DNA from: an uncultured Bacilli bacterium
GTDB lineage: Bacteria > Bacillota_I > Bacilli_A > RF39 > UBA660
Length of the DNA stretch: 33,783 bases
Direction: 5' to 3'
NCBI GenBank assembly: GCA_947586205.1
Contig: CANPXO010000008.1
Location: 1 to 33,783, forward strand
A program made the translations under genes and the position numbers. The notes beneath the pieces were generated by a model that worked only from the letters and a program-made list of their open reading frames with translations, was not told where the DNA came from and did no database searches. This document shows, piece by piece, positions 1 through 8,002 of this stretch. Each line of letters opens with the position of its first letter. Position 1 is the first letter of the stretch.

Positions 1-216
1 GGTATCGGAGAAGACGTCATTTCCAAGAAGACTTATTGCATGCACACGGCCAAATAAACAGCTACGAGTAGCATACCAAGTATATTTTCCAACATAAGAA
101 CCTCCTAAAAGGATAGCAAAATCTGTTATTTTACAACGAGTTCCCATTTTTTGTAAAACTTGATTTTCAACTAAGTCTGGTTCAAGCAACATGACTTCTT
201 TATTTTTAAAACTCAT
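1..216 (-). CDS. Partial protein with DUF6273-like (C-type-lectin-like) sequence, running off the left edge
   Basis: Minus-strand reading from ATG at 216 after a good RBS (GAGGAGTG): MSFKNKEVMLLEPDLVENQVLQKMGTRCKITDFAILLGGSYVGKYTWYATRSCLFGRVHAISLLGNDVFSDT. Resembles the 'VFLLS...CKxTDYAxxxGAY...WWLRS' pattern of DUF6273. Confidence 0.6.
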   Translation of the reverse strand, partial: MSFKNKEVMLLEPDLVENQVLQKMGTRCKITDFAILLGGSYVGKYTWYATRSCLFGRVHAISLLGNDVFSDT

Positions 217-419
217 AATATATCACTCCTCACACACAATATAACACATAAATTTTGATAATGAACACATTTCATAATTAAATTTCTAAATATATTACCA
301 CTTTTTAATCACAAATTTTCGTCATCTACCACGCACTGAAAGTATGTGACCTAGCCTTTTTCGACACAATCAAAAAGTTCTTTTGTTTAAAATATTTGCA
401 TACTTTATTTTTATAACTT

Positions 420-1196
420 TCATTTATTTCTATACTCTTGAAAAGAAGGTAACGATAAGACAAGCTCTTCTGGTGAAGAAATTACATAATCAATTTCTGG
501 AGTTTTATCATAATAAAATGGAACTATTTTTTTACATTTAGCGGCATAGTAAGAATTAATATATTCTTGATAATACAATCTTTTACCACAACAATTGCAT
601 GTAAATTTTCCATCATAATCTATCATTTTAGCATCATGTCCAAATAAACGACATAATTCAGTTTTTAAAGAATTTAAATATGCAATATAATTATTTAATT
701 CATCAATTTTTTCTTGAATAGTTTGACAAGTCTTGCCATTTATTAATAATGAATTATCTTGATAAATATCCGTAGGAATCTCAGCTGTATATTTTTTTAC
801 TTTAGGATATCTATAAGTGATTTGAGTATTGTGAGTTACGCTTCCACAAATAGTACATTTATATGTAAAATTACCATTTTGAGCAAAACCATATTCAAAA
901 GAATGACCATCAATTTTATGTAATTCTTTATAATCGATTAAAACGTAGTGATGACCTTTTTTTTGACAATATAAAACCAAAAGTGATTCTAAATCTTTTT
1001 TTAAATTATCTAATTCTTCATTATTTTTTTTAATTTCTGTATTAATTTCATTAATTTTATTAAGTCTTATTTCTTTAATGACTTCAATTTTCTTTTTATT
1101 TTTTTCTAGTAACTCTCTTATAGATTTTTCATTAGCTCCAATAGCTACAATTTCACTTTTGAAATTTTCATCTAATAAATTTATATCATTTTTCAT
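420..1196 (-). CDS. Hypothetical coiled-coil protein with two zinc-ribbon-like Cys pairs (CTIC, CNCCG)
   Basis: Open 258 aa ORF; Lys/Glu-rich N-terminus; CxxC pairs. Confidence 0.65.
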   Translation of the reverse strand: MKNDINLLDENFKSEIVAIGANEKSIRELLEKNKKKIEVIKEIRLNKINEINTEIKKNNEELDNLKKDLESLLVLYCQKKGHHYVLIDYKELHKIDGHSFEYGFAQNGNFTYKCTICGSVTHNTQITYRYPKVKKYTAEIPTDIYQDNSLLINGKTCQTIQEKIDELNNYIAYLNSLKTELCRLFGHDAKMIDYDGKFTCNCCGKRLYYQEYINSYYAAKCKKIVPFYYDKTPEIDYVISSPEELVLSLPSFQEYRNK

Positions 1197-1287
1197 TGAT
1201 AATAGACCTCCAATCGGATACGAAAATATATTATATAATACATAAATAAATAATTCAACTTATTTTTCACAGAAATTGCAAGCACTT

Positions 1288-1564
1288 GGTTACTATTCAC
1301 AGCTAAAATGTCCAAAAATTAATTTTTACCACTTTTGGTATTAAAAATACTGTAAAATTGGGAATTGCCATATAAAAAGCATTGATTTTTTATATAAATC
1401 TCCCACTTTTTGTACATTTTATTATTGACTTTTACACACTTTGGAAAAAATGGCATTTTTAACAATTTTTTTTGAAATAACTGCAAACCCTTATATTATC
1501 TAGGTTTACGAGATTTTCTAAAATCGGCTGTGAATAGTAACAGCACTTGTTACTATTCACAGCC
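1288..1564. repeat. MITE-like inverted-repeat structure: GTTACTATTCACAGC (1289-1303) ... GCTGTGAATAGTAAC (1527-1541), plus an adjacent perfect 17-bp hairpin (1526-1542 / 1548-1564)
   Basis: Exact 15-bp terminal inverted repeats about 220 bp apart in non-coding DNA, with a third copy directly abutting. Confidence 0.6.
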
Positions 1565-1619
1565 CAGGAAAGTAAATAGTAACCAAATTTCATAATTAAA
1601 TTCTTAAAACTATTATCGC

Positions 1620-2813
1620 TCATCGAATTTTTATATACCCATTCTTTTGCATCTTATAATTTCTTTGAAACATAAAATGAACAGTTATATATTGATATAT
1701 AGAAGACACCACTTGTCCTAAAGCAGTACAAAAAGGTGTATTTAAGAAGGAACAAAGCACTCTTAAAACATTGGATATAATTTTATTTGTTGTTGCTTTT
1801 ACCGGAGAATATTCTATTTGTAAATAACAATTCTTTATTTTATATAATGGAGACAAAAGAAAGCAAAAAATATCAAGTCCCAAATAAACGAAAAAGATAG
1901 ATAATGAAACCTTATAAAAAGGATTTAATAAAGCAAAAGACAGAAAAATAATACCAAATAAAATTCCTAACAATTTATAAGCATTTTTTAAATGTTCCTT
2001 ATAATTAAAATGATTTTTACTAATATCAATTTTAGCCACAGTAGCAATAGATCCAAAAGCATCCCACTCACTATCAGTAAGTAACGTAGCAAAATTTAAA
2101 GCTAAAACATAAGCACTTCCATATTCTATTGAACGACTTAATCCAAAAAGATAAATCAAAAAAAGCATAATATATTCAAAAATATCCATGGAATCATATC
2201 TGATATATTTAAAAAGTTGAAACTTCAATTTAAATTTATGATATTGTTTTATTGTTACATAAAAAGTATACACAAAAATTGAAATAAGGGTAATCACAAT
2301 TATAAGCCATTTATCTTTAAATAAAATCGATGATGAAATAAGAATAATAAAATTTAAAGCATTAAAAGTAATACAATAACGATTGGCAAGTTTTTCTTTC
2401 CCATCATAATATAATTTTTCAAGCACATAAGAAAATACAACAGATATATATAATTGAATAATAGAATATAAACCAAACTCTTTATAAATAGAAACATCTA
2501 AATTCATAAATTGAATATAAGAATCAATATGGATAGCCAAAAATAAAAAAACAAAAAAGCTAATAATAATTCCCCATGTCATACCACTTAAAACAGCATT
2601 TTCATCTTTCTCTTTTTCTTGACAAATATTAGGCCCGACTCCAAAAACAGAGTGAAATACAGACCAAATAAATTGAATAGGATAAGTTAACGTAAAAACA
2701 TTTGCTAAATTTTTATCTACCAAAATTCCAAGTAAAAACCATTGTAATACAGGAATAAAGGAAAAAATAGCATTATTAAAACTAATTCTTGTTAACCTTT
2801 TCATATATATCAC
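1620..2813 (-). CDS. Polytopic membrane protein, MATE-like transporter
   Basis: 397 aa, about 10-12 hydrophobic segments; N-terminus resembles MATE family proteins. Confidence 0.5.
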   Translation of the reverse strand: MIYMKRLTRISFNNAIFSFIPVLQWFLLGILVDKNLANVFTLTYPIQFIWSVFHSVFGVGPNICQEKEKDENAVLSGMTWGIIISFFVFLFLAIHIDSYIQFMNLDVSIYKEFGLYSIIQLYISVVFSYVLEKLYYDGKEKLANRYCITFNALNFIILISSSILFKDKWLIIVITLISIFVYTFYVTIKQYHKFKLKFQLFKYIRYDSMDIFEYIMLFLIYLFGLSRSIEYGSAYVLALNFATLLTDSEWDAFGSIATVAKIDISKNHFNYKEHLKNAYKLLGILFGIIFLSFALLNPFYKVSLSIFFVYLGLDIFCFLLSPLYKIKNCYLQIEYSPVKATTNKIISNVLRVLCSFLNTPFCTALGQVVSSIYQYITVHFMFQRNYKMQKNGYIKIR

Positions 2814-2832
2814 TACATTTCAAAAATTTCTT

Positions 2833-3201
2833 TTATTTACGATACCCTTTTGTTTTATACATTCCACATTGAAGATACGTTTTATAATCATAGCTTTCAT
2901 TATTATAAGTAACGGTAACATATCCATCACAATCTTTTTCATTGACTTTTTTATTTTCTAAAACTCCAAATTCTATTAACTCATCAAAAGAATAATCTAT
3001 ATCTTCTTGATAAAGCATCGAATTTTCCATAATGTATTCTTTTGTTTTAGAAGCAAGCTCACTTTCAAATTCTTTATAGACTTTCGTAGTATGTTTAAAA
3101 TAAAAACCAAACACGGTCAAAGCTGTAAAAATAAGAACTAAAATAGCACCCCATACATAACTAATCAACCGCATTTTTTTTAAATTAACACTGCTATTCA
3201 T
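2833..3201 (-). CDS. Small single-TM protein, paralogous to the next gene (C-terminal two-Cys motif C-D-GYV...YLQC)
   Basis: N-terminal TM segment; C-terminus CDGYV...YKTYLQCGMYKTKGY aligns with CEGYV...FDAYISCNHYETEGY of the neighbour. Confidence 0.55.
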   Translation of the reverse strand: MNSSVNLKKMRLISYVWGAILVLIFTALTVFGFYFKHTTKVYKEFESELASKTKEYIMENSMLYQEDIDYSFDELIEFGVLENKKVNEKDCDGYVTVTYNNESYDYKTYLQCGMYKTKGYRK

Positions 3202-3207
3202 AACAAT

Positions 3208-3561
3208 CTAATATCCTTCTGTTTCGTAATGATTGCAAGAAATATAGGCATCGAAGTTCTTTTCACTCATCATAACATAACCCTCACAAATATCATCATC
3301 AACGGTTAAATCTTTTAAAGATAAATAATCTTCAAGAACTAATTCATCACTCGTTACATAATCGCTTTTATTATCCTTATAGTAACGCTTCGCAGCTCTA
3401 AGTAGATTTTGTTCTACTTTTTGATAAGCACTTTTTGTTTCATTACCAACAGCTCCATAAAGTTGTCCCACTAAAACAGCAATAAGTAATACAAAAAAAA
3501 GAAGTATGGCAGATAGGAATAACATTTCTTTTAACCCCCAGCCATGGTTATTCCTAAGCAT
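3208..3561 (-). CDS. Pilin/pseudopilin-like small membrane protein
   Basis: Start MLRNN after RBS GGGAGG; N-terminus NNHG|WGLKEM followed by a hydrophobic helix, resembling the prepilin G|FTLxE motif with Glu at +5. Confidence 0.5.
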   Translation of the reverse strand: MLRNNHGWGLKEMLFLSAILLFFVLLIAVLVGQLYGAVGNETKSAYQKVEQNLLRAAKRYYKDNKSDYVTSDELVLEDYLSLKDLTVDDDICEGYVMMSEKNFDAYISCNHYETEGY

Positions 3562-3563
3562 AA

Positions 3564-3842
3564 TTATTCCTCCCAATTCTTTTCTATTTCAGTTTTAATA
3601 AATGCTGCCCCAAAACCATATCCAGGCGTCGCAGCAGTCCCATCATATTCAAAATACTTATAACCAAAACTAACACATTGATAATAAGTTCCTTTACTAT
3701 TTGTTTTAGTCGTTTCACTTAAACAAACTAAAGGTTTATTTCCTCCACGTGCTCTGAAGTAATCAACAACAAAAAGAACCATCCAAGCAACAATAATAAC
3801 AAGTACACAAATCTTAAGAATTGTTATAATTTTTGATTTCAC
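3564..3842 (-). CDS. Small single-TM hypothetical protein
   Basis: 92 aa ORF with N-terminal TM, directly upstream of the pilin-like gene. Confidence 0.5.
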   Translation of the reverse strand: MKSKIITILKICVLVIIVAWMVLFVVDYFRARGGNKPLVCLSETTKTNSKGTYYQCVSFGYKYFEYDGTAATPGYGFGAAFIKTEIEKNWEE

Positions 3843-3945
3843 AAATATCCCTCATTTCCTAAACTACTAATATCATATCAAATTTCTTTCATTTCCACAA
3901 TACGATAACAAAAAAACTCGTAAAATTTTTACGAAGTCTTTTCAT

Positions 3946-4716
3946 TCAAGCATATATATAAAGTTTATTATTTTCTAATTTCAGTACATCTGACAAAGTC
4001 ACCATAAATTCTGAATTTGTCGGTTTTGCCTTATCATAATCAATACTATGTCCAAATACTTTATCCATCATGTCATAATCAGCTCTACTCCAACTCACTT
4101 CAATGGCATGACGAATAGCTCTTTCGACTCTAGATGGTGTAGTATTATATCGACTTGCAATTTCTGGATATATTTCTTTGGTAATTCCACCCACTAATTC
4201 AGTTGCTTGATAAAGCATTAAAATTCCTTCTCTTAAATATTGATAACCTCTTATCTGTGATGGAACACCTAAATCATGAAGTAACTCCGTAACTTTTAAT
4301 TGTACTTCATAGTTCACATCTCTTTTATAATACTTGCTATTACCAAGATGAAAAATTTCATAAATTCTTTTTTCTAAAGCATCTAAATGACATGGCTTTA
4401 ACATATAATAATCAACATTATACTTATTGGTCATTTGAACCACATATTCTTTTCGATAACTTGTAAGAATAATCACATGCTTCTTGATGTTTTTAGCAGC
4501 CATTTCTTCTAGTATTTCAATTCCATCTTTCCCAGGCATAATGATATCCATAAGTAAAATGTCGACCTCTGGATGTTTCTCCAAAAAATCCATTACTAAA
4601 CTGCCATCATTTAATACTTCTACGACTCTGATATTTGTGTTGCCTTCAAAATACTTTTTAACACTACTCGTAAACTCCAAACTATCGTCTACTACTAATG
4701 CATTAATTTTTTTCAT
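3946..4716 (-). CDS. spo0A: Spo0A, sporulation master response regulator
   Basis: Receiver domain (VVDDS...LLMDIIMPGKDGIE...TSY...YYMLKP) plus Spo0A C-terminal domain (LLHDLGVPSQIRGYQYLREGI..., TPSRVERAIRHAIEVSW). Confidence 0.96.
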   Translation of the reverse strand: MKKINALVVDDSLEFTSSVKKYFEGNTNIRVVEVLNDGSLVMDFLEKHPEVDILLMDIIMPGKDGIEILEEMAAKNIKKHVIILTSYRKEYVVQMTNKYNVDYYMLKPCHLDALEKRIYEIFHLGNSKYYKRDVNYEVQLKVTELLHDLGVPSQIRGYQYLREGILMLYQATELVGGITKEIYPEIASRYNTTPSRVERAIRHAIEVSWSRADYDMMDKVFGHSIDYDKAKPTNSEFMVTLSDVLKLENNKLYIYA

Positions 4717-4802
4717 TTTTCTTCTCCTCGCCTAAAGTACCTCTACCTCCAACACGCACATTAATCGTACCATTCATTTTACACTTTGAAAAGGGTATAT
4801 TT

Positions 4803-4849
4803 TGTCTAACTATGTCTACTTGTGTCTAGTTTTGTCGAAAAATGTCGAA
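4803..4849 (+). promoter_or_regulatory. Five TGTC-boxes phased at exactly 10 bp (TGTCTAA, TGTCTAC, TGTCTAG, TGTCGAA, TGTCGAA): putative Spo0A-box array upstream of spo0A
   Basis: TGTC at 4803, 4813, 4823, 4833 and 4843; the last two are perfect 0A boxes. Confidence 0.75.
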
Positions 4850-4880
4850 CGGTATCACAAATACACACAAAAGTGAAAAA

Positions 4881-4905
4881 ATATGATGAATTTTATCACC
4901 ATATT
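4881..4905 (-). terminator. Hairpin plus T-run after the stop codon of 4904..6385; contains a 21-bp sequence repeated at 7956-7976
   Basis: Minus strand ATATGGTGA-TAAAAT-TCATCATAT followed by TTTTTTC. Confidence 0.55.
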
Positions 4906-6385
4906 ACAAAGAAAGACGAAACATATTGTCGAAACTACCATCACCAGTAACTAGTAAAACAGAGGTTGATAAGTAAACAGAAGGATAAATATTATATACA
5001 CCCCAAAGCCAATCGCTATGTAATTGTCCTTTAAGTATAGAAAAGCTGCATGGGGAATTTATAAAATCACTAGGTGTCATAGTCCATAAGTTATTATTAT
5101 AAAACATCCAATTGTTGATATTACAATTTAAATTTTCCTCAAGATTCCACTCACCCATTTTAATATTCTGACATTTTGTTTGATTTAATTCAGTTGCATT
5201 TCCTATAGTTGCAAAACCATAATCACTTGGATAAATAAGGCCCACTTTCCCTTTCCAACTTGTAGTTTTTTCTACATTATCATTACAATCCGAAACACTA
5301 TACTGTTTACAACTATCGCCTGTAGTATTACTTCTTTCGATATTATAGGCTTGTATCACATTGATATCAGCATTAGATTGTCCTTGAAAACTACTACCCA
5401 TATTCCATGTTACTTCTTCTAACATCTTTTTTAAGTTTTCAGGTATTCCACTTTCTACAAAATCACAAGATACTCTTGACCCATTCGCATACTTATAGCA
5501 GCTACCTTTTTCACGATTCCAATATAAGCTATTATTGATATATTCATTTTTTTGTATTACCCCTTCATTGTTTTCCAATTCATTTCTATCATACCCATTA
5601 TTTAATAATTTCATAATATCACTATTACTCCACTCATTAACACCATGTCCATTATTTATATTTGATGCAGAAATATCCCACGCAAACTCTCCAATAGAAT
5701 CTTGTTTTACTAATTTTATTCTTTGTCCTTCTGGAGTATTGACAAGCCCTATGACTCTCCAAATTTGTCCATCAATATTAACATAGTTATGAACATAGTC
5801 AGTCGGATTACTAATGGCATCATAATTTTTTCCAGCATATCTTCGTTCTTCCTGTTTTAAATTATCTACTTGTTCTTTTGTTCCTTCCCAAGTAATATCT
5901 GCACTACTATGGTCTATTAAATAAAGTCCTGATACTCCACTATTTTCTTCTTGAATAGATAATTTTTGAATGTATTCCACAAAATTTTCTCCCTTTTTAA
6001 AATACAAATTACACTTAGTTCTAGATGTTGTCATTCCCTTTACTTGAACAATACAATCATTTGTCATAGAAACTGTAATATTTGGATCTTTCTCACCATT
6101 CACTCCACAGTAACTGTTTTTTGTATCTAATCGGTATCCCGCATCTTTACTGGGCATTTCTTTTTGTATTTTATATTCATGATTATCATTCATTTGATAA
6201 TAAGCAAAATAAAGATTTCCTGGGTCTTGGACAGTCCCTTTGATAACATTCTGATTTGTTTTCACCTCAAATACGGCAAATGTTCGATAAAAAACTACGC
6301 CTGCAACCAATAAAATACATGTTATGGTAAATACAATAATTCCAAATTGTTTATGATTTCTTTCTTTAAACTTTTTTAGTTTCAT
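4904..6385 (-). CDS. Modular membrane-anchored surface protein (shared 'MKLKKFKE' N-terminal module, DUF6273-like C-terminal region)
   Basis: N-terminal ~130 aa paralogous to 14697..15962 and 31818..33683; YVNIDGQIWRVIGLVN and ...PSVYLSTSVLLVTGDGSFDN... motifs. Confidence 0.75.
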   Translation of the reverse strand: MKLKKFKERNHKQFGIIVFTITCILLVAGVVFYRTFAVFEVKTNQNVIKGTVQDPGNLYFAYYQMNDNHEYKIQKEMPSKDAGYRLDTKNSYCGVNGEKDPNITVSMTNDCIVQVKGMTTSRTKCNLYFKKGENFVEYIQKLSIQEENSGVSGLYLIDHSSADITWEGTKEQVDNLKQEERRYAGKNYDAISNPTDYVHNYVNIDGQIWRVIGLVNTPEGQRIKLVKQDSIGEFAWDISASNINNGHGVNEWSNSDIMKLLNNGYDRNELENNEGVIQKNEYINNSLYWNREKGSCYKYANGSRVSCDFVESGIPENLKKMLEEVTWNMGSSFQGQSNADINVIQAYNIERSNTTGDSCKQYSVSDCNDNVEKTTSWKGKVGLIYPSDYGFATIGNATELNQTKCQNIKMGEWNLEENLNCNINNWMFYNNNLWTMTPSDFINSPCSFSILKGQLHSDWLWGVYNIYPSVYLSTSVLLVTGDGSFDNMFRLSL

Positions 6386-6409
6386 ACTCTTTCCTACTTT
6401 CTAAAACAA

Positions 6410-6454
6410 TTGTAACACAAAATCACATTTTTTTTGTAACTGATAATCACAATT
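6410..6454. promoter_or_regulatory. Two direct repeats (TTGTAACACAAAATCACATTT / TTGTAACTGATAATCACAATT), 24 bp apart, in the divergent intergenic region
   Basis: 17/21 identical; located between the surface-protein gene and the divergent XRE gene. Confidence 0.45.
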
Positions 6455-6489
6455 TTTAACATAAATATATCTTTTTTGAAAAAATAGAA

Positions 6490-6942
6490 TTGGTGAAAGT
6501 CATGATTAATTTAAGAAATATGCAAGAAATCAGACAAGATAACGACATTAGTCAAGAAAAGATGGCTTCTATTTTAGGAGTCACTCGAGATGCTTTAGCA
6601 AAATGGGAAACATGTGCAACCTTACCAAATCTAAAAAATGTTTTTTATTTTGCTAAATATTTTTCTTTTTCTATAGATTACGTTTTAGGTCTTAGTCGTG
6701 ATAGAACCAAAGTAGAATATAAAGAATATAATCCTCATCTACTTGCTAATAATCTAAAATTTCTTAGAACTCATTCTGACTATACTCTAATGAAATTAGC
6801 AAAAAAATTAGAGGTCAGTCATGCAGCCATTGTCCGTTATGAACAAGGAAAAAGTAATCCAAGCCTTAATGTCCTATATCGATATTCCAAAGCTTTTCAA
6901 GTATCTTTTCATGAATTATGTACAACTACTTTCTACAGATAA
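6490..6942 (+). CDS. Regulator with two tandem XRE/Cro-CI HTH domains (likely start MINLRNM at 6502)
   Basis: IRQDNDISQEKMASILGVTRDALAKWET and LRTHSDYTLMKLAKKLEVSHAAIVRYEQGKSNPS. Confidence 0.85.
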   Translation: MVKVMINLRNMQEIRQDNDISQEKMASILGVTRDALAKWETCATLPNLKNVFYFAKYFSFSIDYVLGLSRDRTKVEYKEYNPHLLANNLKFLRTHSDYTLMKLAKKLEVSHAAIVRYEQGKSNPSLNVLYRYSKAFQVSFHELCTTTFYR

Positions 6943-6957
6943 AAAAAGAAATAGAGT

Positions 6958-7824
6958 TTAATTTCTATTTTCTTCTTTTAACTTTTCAATTTCTGTTATT
7001 GATAATCCTGTAAGATCCATAATTTCCTGAATATCATATTTTTTTTCTAGCATTGATTTTGCAATTTCAATGTTCCTGTTATTCGTAGCTTCTTCAGCCG
7101 CTTCTTCCTTAGCAAGAGAGATTCTCGTATTCGTAAGACGTTCTTTGTCTTCTTCTTCAGAAACTGTCCTTATAAATGTTCCATCACTATTTAATATATA
7201 CATTTTCTGATCAAACTCCTTTACTAATTCATCTTTCTTGGATAATTCTACAAGTTCTTCTTCACTTGCTCCTAACATCACTAGATGAATATTCTCTTTG
7301 TCTCCTTGTATGTTCTTATCATACCATTCTTTTTTTACATTTTCAATATTGATTGTAATCATTTTAAAATGGTCAACATATGGAGTTAAAGTTTCTTCAT
7401 CTAAGAGTCTATAAATTTTCTTCTTTCCTTCACTTTCATTCTTATTGAAATCGAAGTCTATATGAATGAAGTCGCTTTTGGTGTCGTATTCTTCTCCTCT
7501 TTGAACTTTTTGAGAGTAAAAAGAAGTAAAGTAAGCTAGGTTTCGTACTCTTGTTGCAAGGTCAAAACTCGTATTCACCTCACAATTGAGAAAATTGCCA
7601 TCTTTAGTTTGTAATAAAACATCTAAGACTTTGACTCTTTCTTTTTTATTACGAACAGCAAGTTCAGTGGGAAAGAATTCTAACACCTCGACGGGTTCTC
7701 CTAAAGCTTCAGATAAAACGGCATTCATAAGCCTCGTATCATCAGGATTTGCAAAAACAGTTTTGAAAAGTCGATCGGTACGTACACTTAAATATACGTT
7801 AGAATCAGTTGTTGTATCTGTCAT
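6958..7824 (-). CDS. Rpn family / PD-(D/E)XK nuclease family transposase-like protein
   Basis: RTDRLFKTVFANPDDTRLMNAVLSEALGEPVE..., LDVLLQTKDGNFLNCEVN..., C-terminal LEKKYDIQEIMDLTGLSITEIEKL. Confidence 0.8.
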   Translation of the reverse strand: MTDTTTDSNVYLSVRTDRLFKTVFANPDDTRLMNAVLSEALGEPVEVLEFFPTELAVRNKKERVKVLDVLLQTKDGNFLNCEVNTSFDLATRVRNLAYFTSFYSQKVQRGEEYDTKSDFIHIDFDFNKNESEGKKKIYRLLDEETLTPYVDHFKMITINIENVKKEWYDKNIQGDKENIHLVMLGASEEELVELSKKDELVKEFDQKMYILNSDGTFIRTVSEEEDKERLTNTRISLAKEEAAEEATNNRNIEIAKSMLEKKYDIQEIMDLTGLSITEIEKLKEENRN

Positions 7825-7873
7825 AAAAATTCCCCCTTTGAAAGATACAAATCGTATTCTACAACAGAGGGTA

Positions 7874-7900
7874 TGTCGAAACTTGTCGAACGATGTCGAA
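7874..7900 (+). promoter_or_regulatory. Three perfect TGTCGAA Spo0A boxes at 10-bp spacing upstream of the Rpn-like gene
   Basis: TGTCGAA at 7874, 7884 and 7894. Confidence 0.75.
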
Positions 7901-7955
7901 ATTCAATCATATTACTCCACTTTTCATGAAATATCATATAACATTCAAAAAATAG

Positions 7956-7976
7956 GATGAATTTTATCACCATATT
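7956..7976 (-). terminator. Second copy of the 21-bp hairpin sequence GATGAATTTTATCACCATATT, 3' of 8003..8989
   Basis: Identical to 4885-4905; minus-strand hairpin followed by TATTTTTT. Confidence 0.5.
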
Positions 7977-8002
7977 TTTTGTTTAACCCTCTAAAACTAT
8001 CT

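Noticed and set aside
360-366. Single TTCGACA (reverse Spo0A box); similar singles at about 8812, 19438 and 24320, and TGTCGAG at 19505
   Set aside because: Isolated 7-mers are expected a few times by chance in 34 kb on two strands; only the 10-bp-phased clusters are convincing. The 19438 copy next to a -10 could still be tested.
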